A stretch of 9,713 nt of DNA from DATEPR01 sp036503065 (GTDB lineage: Bacteria; Actinomycetota; Actinomycetes; Mycobacteriales; Pseudonocardiaceae): NCBI GenBank assembly GCA_036503065.1, contig DASXXM010000438.1:1-9713 (forward strand). Direction: 5' to 3'. The position numbers and the translations under genes were made by a program. The notes beneath the pieces are model-generated. The model saw only the letters and a program-made list of their open reading frames with translations. It was not told where the DNA came from and made no database searches. Of the stretch, positions 6,881 to 9,713 are shown piece after piece (position 1 is the stretch's first letter; each line of letters starts with the position of its first letter).

Positions 6881-7138
6881 ATGACTTACTGGTTCGTGTT
6901 GATCATCCCGCTGGTGATCATGCTGTTCGCGTTGTTCATGGAGCGGGTCGAAGCACGCCTCAAGAACCTGTCGATCCGGGAGAACGAGGTCGAGGAGTTC
7001 CTCGAGCAAGCTCAACCGGACGAGGTTCGTGCCCTGTACGGGCATGGCATCGGTCGGGCACTGGAACTGTTCCGGTTGCGCCGGCATGACGGTCGGCCGA
7101 CGAAGCCGCGGCCCCGTCGGCAGCGTTCCCGGGTCTGA
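6881..7138 (+). CDS. Small single-pass membrane protein (Rv3675-like)
   Basis: The 85-residue product starts at ATG 6881 after a weak GAG at 6873-6875. Residues 2-20 (YWFVLIIPLVIMLFALFM) form one membrane helix. A charged, probably helical stretch follows, with RVEARLKNLSIRENEVEEFLEQ and RALYGHGIGRALELFRL. The tail is strongly basic (Arg/Lys/Pro-rich), consistent with a cytoplasmic C-terminus near the membrane. Upstream GTG and TTG starts in the same frame would add residues with no membrane-protein character and were not used. It sits between nth and crp, the place of Rv3675, an uncharacterised membrane protein of M. tuberculosis. I do not recognise a functional domain. Crp follows 151 bases downstream and has its own promoter-like sequence. 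Confidence 0.8.
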   Translation: MTYWFVLIIPLVIMLFALFMERVEARLKNLSIRENEVEEFLEQAQPDEVRALYGHGIGRALELFRLRRHDGRPTKPRPRRQRSRV

Positions 7139-7153
7139 TCGGGTCACCCATCC

Positions 7154-7168
7154 GGCGTTTCGGACGCC
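7154..7168 (+). terminator. Weak hairpin after the small membrane protein gene
   Basis: GGCGT (7154-7158) pairs with ACGCC (7164-7168) around TTCGG, 16 bases after the stop. A UUCG-type loop would stabilise it. The stem is short and lacks a T-tract, so it is at best a weak terminator or an mRNA-end structure. Confidence 0.3.
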
Positions 7169-7198
7169 TGCGCGTGCGTACTGCTGCGTAACACGATC

Positions 7199-7204
7199 TA
7201 AACT
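7199..7204 (+). promoter_or_regulatory. Candidate -10 box of the crp promoter
   Basis: TAAACT lies in an AT-richer patch of the otherwise GC-rich gap and fits TANNNT. A start near 7211 would give a leader of about 79 bases that includes the hairpin at 7222-7266. No good -35 is visible at 16-18 bases upstream, and no convincing TGTGA-N6-TCACA Crp site overlaps it. Confidence 0.45.
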
Positions 7205-7221
7205 GCACGGCAGTGATCGGC

Positions 7222-7266
7222 GCGGCAGGACGTCGGGTGTCCGAATGGCGGAGGCGTCCTGACCGC
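7222..7266 (+). other. Two-tier stem-loop in the crp mRNA leader
   Basis: GCGGCAGGACG (7222-7232) pairs with CGTCCTG-A-CCGC (7255-7266), giving 11 pairs with one bulged A at 7262. Inside it, TCGG (7233-7236) and CCGA (7241-7244) close a GTGT loop. Bases 7245-7254 (ATGGCGGAGG) stay unpaired and contain an SD-like GGAGG. A five-codon frame, ATG to TGA at 7245-7262, also lies here in the crp frame. The structure ends 11 bases before the crp ribosome-binding site, so it could affect translation or mRNA stability. Confidence 0.4.
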
Positions 7267-7277
7267 CGCATGCAGAC

Positions 7278-7284
7278 AGGAGGG
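7278..7284 (+). promoter_or_regulatory. Strong ribosome-binding site that fixes the crp GTG start
   Basis: AGGAGGG ends 5 bases before GTG 7290. An ATG at 7285 also follows it but is out of frame and too close. The GTG choice gives the MDETLARAGIFQGV N-terminus shared with mycobacterial Crp. Confidence 0.8.
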
Positions 7285-7289
7285 ATGAC

Positions 7290-7964
7290 GTGGACGAGAC
7301 CCTGGCCCGCGCCGGCATTTTCCAGGGAGTTGACCCGGCGGCCGCCGAAGCGCTCGCCCAGTCGCTGGAACCGGTCGAGTTCCCCCGGGGCCACCTGATC
7401 TTTGCCGAAGGTGAGCCAGGTGACCGGCTGTACATCCTCCAGTCCGGCAAGGTGAAGCTGGGTCGCAAGTCGCCGGACGGCCGCGAGAACCTGCTGTGGA
7501 TCGCAGGCCCGTCGGACATGTTCGGTGAACTGTCCATTTTCGACCCTGGCCCGCGCACGTCCAGCGCGACCACGGTGACCGAGGTACGGGCCCTGAGCAT
7601 GGACCGGCCCGCGCTGCGCGAGTGGATCAACAAACGCCCGGAGATCGCAGAGCAGTTGCTGCGGGCCGTGGCGCGCAGGCTGCGCCGGACGAACAACATG
7701 TTGTCCGAGCAGATCTTCACCGACGTGCCCGGCCGGGTGGCGCGCGCGCTGCTCCAGTTCGCCCAGCGGTTCGGCAGCCAGGAGGCGGGTCTCCTGCGGG
7801 TCACGCACGACCTGACCCAGGAGGAGATCGCCCAGCTCGTCGGCGCGTCGCGGGAGACGGTGAACAAGGCGCTCGCCGACTTCGCGCACCGCGGCTGGCT
7901 GCGGTTGGAGGGCAAGAGCGTGCTGATCCTGGACCCGGAGCGGCTGGCCCGCCGAGCCCGCTGA
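7290..7964 (+). CDS. crp: Crp/Fnr-family cAMP receptor protein (GlxR/Rv3676 orthologue)
   Basis: The 224-residue product has the same length as M. tuberculosis Crp (Rv3676) and keeps most of its sequence as I recall it. The cyclic-nucleotide-binding domain spans about 8-125. The phosphate-binding cassette FGELSIFDPGPRTSSAT contains E80, R89 and T90, which contact cAMP in the mycobacterial protein. A dimerisation helix covers about 117-145. The winged helix-turn-helix at about 174-210 has the recognition helix ASRETVNKAL with R188, E189 and K193. It is a global regulator that binds TGTGA-N6-TCACA-like sites, and the Corynebacterium homologue is GlxR. The leader can form a two-tier hairpin, and a strong terminator hairpin starts 18 bases after the stop, so crp probably forms its own transcription unit. 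Confidence 0.98.
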   Translation: MDETLARAGIFQGVDPAAAEALAQSLEPVEFPRGHLIFAEGEPGDRLYILQSGKVKLGRKSPDGRENLLWIAGPSDMFGELSIFDPGPRTSSATTVTEVRALSMDRPALREWINKRPEIAEQLLRAVARRLRRTNNMLSEQIFTDVPGRVARALLQFAQRFGSQEAGLLRVTHDLTQEEIAQLVGASRETVNKALADFAHRGWLRLEGKSVLILDPERLARRAR

Positions 7965-7982
7965 CACCACCAAGCACACACA

Positions 7983-8026
7983 GAAAGGGCCGGGCGTCAC
8001 CCCCGACGTGACGCACCGGCCCTTTC
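7983..8026 (+). terminator. Strong hairpin terminator after crp
   Basis: GAAAGGGCCGG-GCGTCAC (7983-8000) pairs with GTGACGC-A-CCGGCCCTTTC (8008-8026). This gives 18 pairs with a single bulge at 8015 and a 7-base loop. It starts 18 bases after the crp stop. There is no separate T-tract, because the TTT is part of the stem, which is common for actinobacterial terminators. Confidence 0.8.
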
Positions 8027-8190
8027 CGTGCGCGCGGCCAATCCCCGAGAAAGTCCGCGCGCTACCCCACCCTGCCGGCGCAGGCCCCGAACCTGCCAGC
8101 CGGAGGGAGTTCAACAACGGGGGTTCCCCGTCACGGACACGATGACACGTCCTTGACCGGATATCTCCGGCCTGTCACCCGTCTGGCCGA

Positions 8191-8210
8191 CCGGCCCTGG
8201 GCGGGGCCGG
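8191..8210 (+). terminator. Second terminator-like hairpin with T-rich tail
   Basis: CCGGCCC (8191-8197) pairs perfectly with GGGCCGG (8204-8210) around a 6-base loop. The plus strand continues with ATTCTTCATCT, the most T-rich run in the vicinity. This is the intrinsic-terminator layout. It may act as a backstop to the hairpin at 7983-8026 or insulate the DnaN-like promoter. Confidence 0.55.
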
Positions 8211-8293
8211 ATTCTTCATCTCGTGATTGTTCTCTCGTTACCGGCTCGACACCTGGTCAGGACGGTTGGGGCCGCACTGTCGGGGTCGAGTTC

Positions 8294-8299
8294 TAGCGT
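8294..8299 (+). promoter_or_regulatory. Leaderless-type -10 box for the DnaN-like gene
   Basis: TAGCGT fits TANNNT and ends 6 bases before ATG 8306, so the transcript would begin at the start codon. No Shine-Dalgarno sequence is present upstream of the ATG, which supports leaderless initiation. A -35 box was not identified. Confidence 0.5.
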
Positions 8300-8305
8300 C
8301 CGGCC

Positions 8306-9400
8306 ATGGACCTCACCGCCACCACCGCCGACCTGACGGCCGCCGCTACCGACGCGGCCCGGCTGCTGACGGCCCGCGCCCACGATCCCGTGCTGTCCGG
8401 CGTCCTGCTGACGGCGGACGGGACCGGCGTCACGGTGGCCGGCACCGATGCCGAACGCAGTGTCGCCCTGCGCCGACCCGCCCTCGTGCACACCGAGGGC
8501 ACCGTGCTGGTGCCCGGCCGGCCGCTGGCCGACACGCTGCGGGCCCTGGACGTACCGCGGGTGCGGCTGGTGGTGGAAGGCGCCCGGTTGGCCGTGCGGA
8601 CGCCCCGTGGCCGGTTCGCGCTGCCGATCCTGGATCTCGAGCTGCATCCCGGTGTGCCGGCACCACCCGAGCTGGCCGGACGGGCGGCGGGCCGGCCGTT
8701 GCTGCGCGCGCTGGTCGCGGTGGCCGGGGCCGCGTCCCGGGACGACGCGTTACCGCTGTTCACCGGGGTGCGGGTGCGGTCGGTCGGCGCGGCGCTGCGA
8801 CTGGTGGCCACGGATCGGTACCGGCTGGCCGTGGCCGAACTGCCGTGGACGGCGGCAGCGGAGCTGGACGTGCTGATCCCGGCGACGCTGGTCACCGAGA
8901 TCGCCAGGCAGGCCGCCGGCGCGGTCGAGTTGTCGCTGCACGCGGACGCCAACCGGGCCGCCATCGGCTGGGCGGACGCGGTCGTCGGCACGGCCCTGCT
9001 GGCCACGCCGTTCCCGGACGAGAACCGCCACCTCGGCACCGGCGGCGACGCCCGGCTGGTGCTCGACGCCGATGACCTGCTCGGCGCGGTGCGCCGGGTC
9101 GGCCTGTACATGGACGGCCGCGGCGCGGTCGCGGTCGACCTGGGCGACGGCGAGGTCCGGATACGCGGCGGCGGCGCGGATCTCGGCGAGGCCGACGAGT
9201 CGGTGAAGGCGACCGTCACCGGCCGGCTCACCCAGCACTACCGGGTCCGCTACCTGACCGACGCCCTACGCGCCTTCGCGGGCCGACGGATCGACGTCGA
9301 GCTCAAGACCGGCCTGCGCTCGACGGTCCTGACCGCCGCCGAACCGGATCCGGACGGCCTCGACCTGCACTACGTGGTGATGCCGATCCTGCCCGGCTAG
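8306..9400 (+). CDS. DNA polymerase III beta subunit (sliding clamp) paralogue
   Basis: The 364-residue product is close to the usual clamp length (366 in E. coli). Three repeated clamp domains can be placed at about 1-118, 125-243 and 248-364. Family landmarks are HDPVLSGVLL near residue 26, the domain 2 motif LVATDRYRLAVAELPW at 166-181, VLIPATLVTEIAR at 189-201, FPDENR at 236-241, and the C-terminal YVVMP at 356-360, which matches the E. coli C-terminus VVMPMRL. The rim of the partner-binding pocket therefore looks partly kept. Other parts are strongly diverged and Ala/Arg/Gly-rich. True dnaN sits beside dnaA; here the neighbours are crp and a metallo-beta-lactamase-fold gene, so this is probably a second clamp-like protein of unknown role. 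Its TAG stop overlaps the convergent gene's stop. Confidence 0.85.
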   Translation: MDLTATTADLTAAATDAARLLTARAHDPVLSGVLLTADGTGVTVAGTDAERSVALRRPALVHTEGTVLVPGRPLADTLRALDVPRVRLVVEGARLAVRTPRGRFALPILDLELHPGVPAPPELAGRAAGRPLLRALVAVAGAASRDDALPLFTGVRVRSVGAALRLVATDRYRLAVAELPWTAAAELDVLIPATLVTEIARQAAGAVELSLHADANRAAIGWADAVVGTALLATPFPDENRHLGTGGDARLVLDADDLLGAVRRVGLYMDGRGAVAVDLGDGEVRIRGGGADLGEADESVKATVTGRLTQHYRVRYLTDALRAFAGRRIDVELKTGLRSTVLTAAEPDPDGLDLHYVVMPILPG

Positions 9401-9713
9401 CCGCGCAGGTACGCCAGCTGCGCCAGGACCGACCACTCGGCGGCCGGCCACAGGGCACGGTCCACGTCGGCGTACACGAGCTCGACCACCTGGCGGGGCG
9501 ACGCGTCCGGGCCGAGCCGGTCGAGCGCGGCGCGGACCTGAGCGAGTCGTTGCTCGCGGTGCGCCAGGTAGGCCGCTGCCGCGGCAGCGGCGTCCGGCAG
9601 CTCCGGGCCGTGGCCGGGCAGGACCGTGGTGCCCGGCGGCAGCCGGGCCAGCGAGCGCAGGGAGTCCAGGTAGTCGGCGAGTCGGCCGTCCGGGTGGGCG
9701 ACCACCGTGCTGC
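9397..9713 (-). CDS. Metallo-beta-lactamase-fold hydrolase, 3' end (Rv3677c-like, partial)
   Basis: Only the C-terminal 104 residues lie in the window; the gene continues past 9713. The visible part begins STVVAHPDGRLADYLDSL, carries LPGHGPEL, whose His is the expected last metal ligand of the fold, and ends with a helical domain (HREQRLAQVRAALD...PRQVVELVYADVD...WSVLAQLAYLRG). This resembles the C-terminal winged-helix part of LACTB2-like hydrolases, some of which are nucleases. The N-terminal HxHxDH motif is outside the window. Rv3677c occupies the same place beside crp in M. tuberculosis. GTG 9705 is internal to the domain and is unlikely to be the real start. Its stop shares CTAG with the DnaN-like stop. 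Confidence 0.85.
   Translation of the reverse strand, partial: STVVAHPDGRLADYLDSLRSLARLPPGTTVLPGHGPELPDAAAAAAAYLAHREQRLAQVRAALDRLGPDASPRQVVELVYADVDRALWPAAEWSVLAQLAYLRG

Larger units (their letters stand above)
7965..8305. other. 341-base non-coding stretch between crp and the DnaN-like gene
   Basis: No credible coding frame was found here on either strand. Besides the two terminator-like hairpins listed separately, it holds an 8-base inverted repeat (GCGCGCGG 8030-8037 / CCGCGCGC 8055-8062) and a 6-base hairpin (ACGGGG 8117-8122 / CCCCGT 8126-8131). The CCGGA/TCCGG pair around 8157-8170 is a further short palindrome. The -10 box of the next gene is at 8294. No tRNA, riboswitch or att-like site was recognised. 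Confidence 0.6.

Noticed and set aside
4835..7138. A 767-codon plus-strand open frame
   Set aside because: It runs antisense to the Nudix, TlpA-like and nth genes, is Arg/Pro/Gly-rich with no domain, and only its last 85 codons are a real gene. GC-rich third positions keep such shadow frames open.
7134..7149. TCTGA-N5-TCACC near the end of the small membrane protein gene as a crp autoregulatory site
   Set aside because: The spacer is 5 rather than 6 and the match is imperfect. It also lies about 70 bases before the likely crp start.
5921..7981. A 686-codon minus-strand frame containing nth
   Set aside because: Only the part from 6760 downward is Nth-like. The upstream part is antisense to crp and the small membrane protein gene and has no recognisable family.
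8222..8237. A partial Crp-like site, CGTGA-N6-TCTCG, upstream of the DnaN-like gene
   Set aside because: One half-site matches 4 of 5 and the other 3 of 5 to TGTGA-N6-TCACA. In a random search this is expected by chance, so it was not called as an operator.
1..9713. CRISPR array, insertion sequence, tRNA or rRNA genes
   Set aside because: No regularly spaced repeats, transposase-like frames, terminal inverted repeats or tRNA/rRNA signatures were recognised by reading either strand.

Overview
The window comes from a high-GC actinomycete, most likely a member of the Pseudonocardiales. GC-rich third codon positions are the rule, and GTG and TTG starts are common. The encoded Crp is nearly collinear with Mycobacterium tuberculosis Crp. 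From memory of the M. tuberculosis map, the gene order matches Rv3669 to Rv3677c: holin-like membrane protein, EphE-like hydrolase, MarP, Nudix, TlpA, Nth, small membrane protein, Crp and metallo-beta-lactamase-fold protein. Two genes are extra relative to that order: an LCP-family gene between the EphE-like gene and marP, and a sliding-clamp (DnaN) paralogue between crp and the metallo-beta-lactamase-fold gene. No mobile element, CRISPR array, rRNA or tRNA gene was seen.

Layout. From 20 to 1418 (+) lie a holin-superfamily membrane protein and an overlapping alpha/beta hydrolase. From 6760 down to 1419 (-) runs a likely operon: nth, tlpA-like, CoA-pyrophosphatase-like Nudix, a possible 12-codon bridging ORF, marP and an LCP gene. 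Its first junctions are 4-base GTGA, GTGA and ATGA overlaps. From 6761 to 6880 is the divergent promoter region. From 6881 to 7964 (+) are a one-pass membrane protein and crp, whose mRNA leader can fold. From 7965 to 8305 is a non-coding stretch with two strong hairpins and a leaderless-type -10 box. From 8306 to 9400 (+) is the DnaN-like gene. From 9713 to 9397 (-) is the 3' end of a metallo-beta-lactamase-fold gene.

How the genes may fit together. MarP is a membrane-anchored periplasmic serine protease known from acid resistance in M. tuberculosis. TlpA-like thioredoxins act on disulfides in the same compartment, and MarP carries the cysteine pair that forms a disulfide in its mycobacterial homologue. 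LCP proteins attach polymers such as arabinogalactan to peptidoglycan. The minus-strand operon therefore joins envelope maintenance to two housekeeping enzymes, Nth for base-excision repair and a CoA-type Nudix hydrolase. Crp is the global cAMP-responsive regulator.

The points most worth a second look are the isolated sliding-clamp paralogue, the alpha/beta hydrolase with alanine at its nucleophile position, the duplicated 18-base unit encoding a 12-residue ORF between the Nudix gene and marP, the folded crp leader, and two convergent gene pairs whose stop codons touch or overlap.
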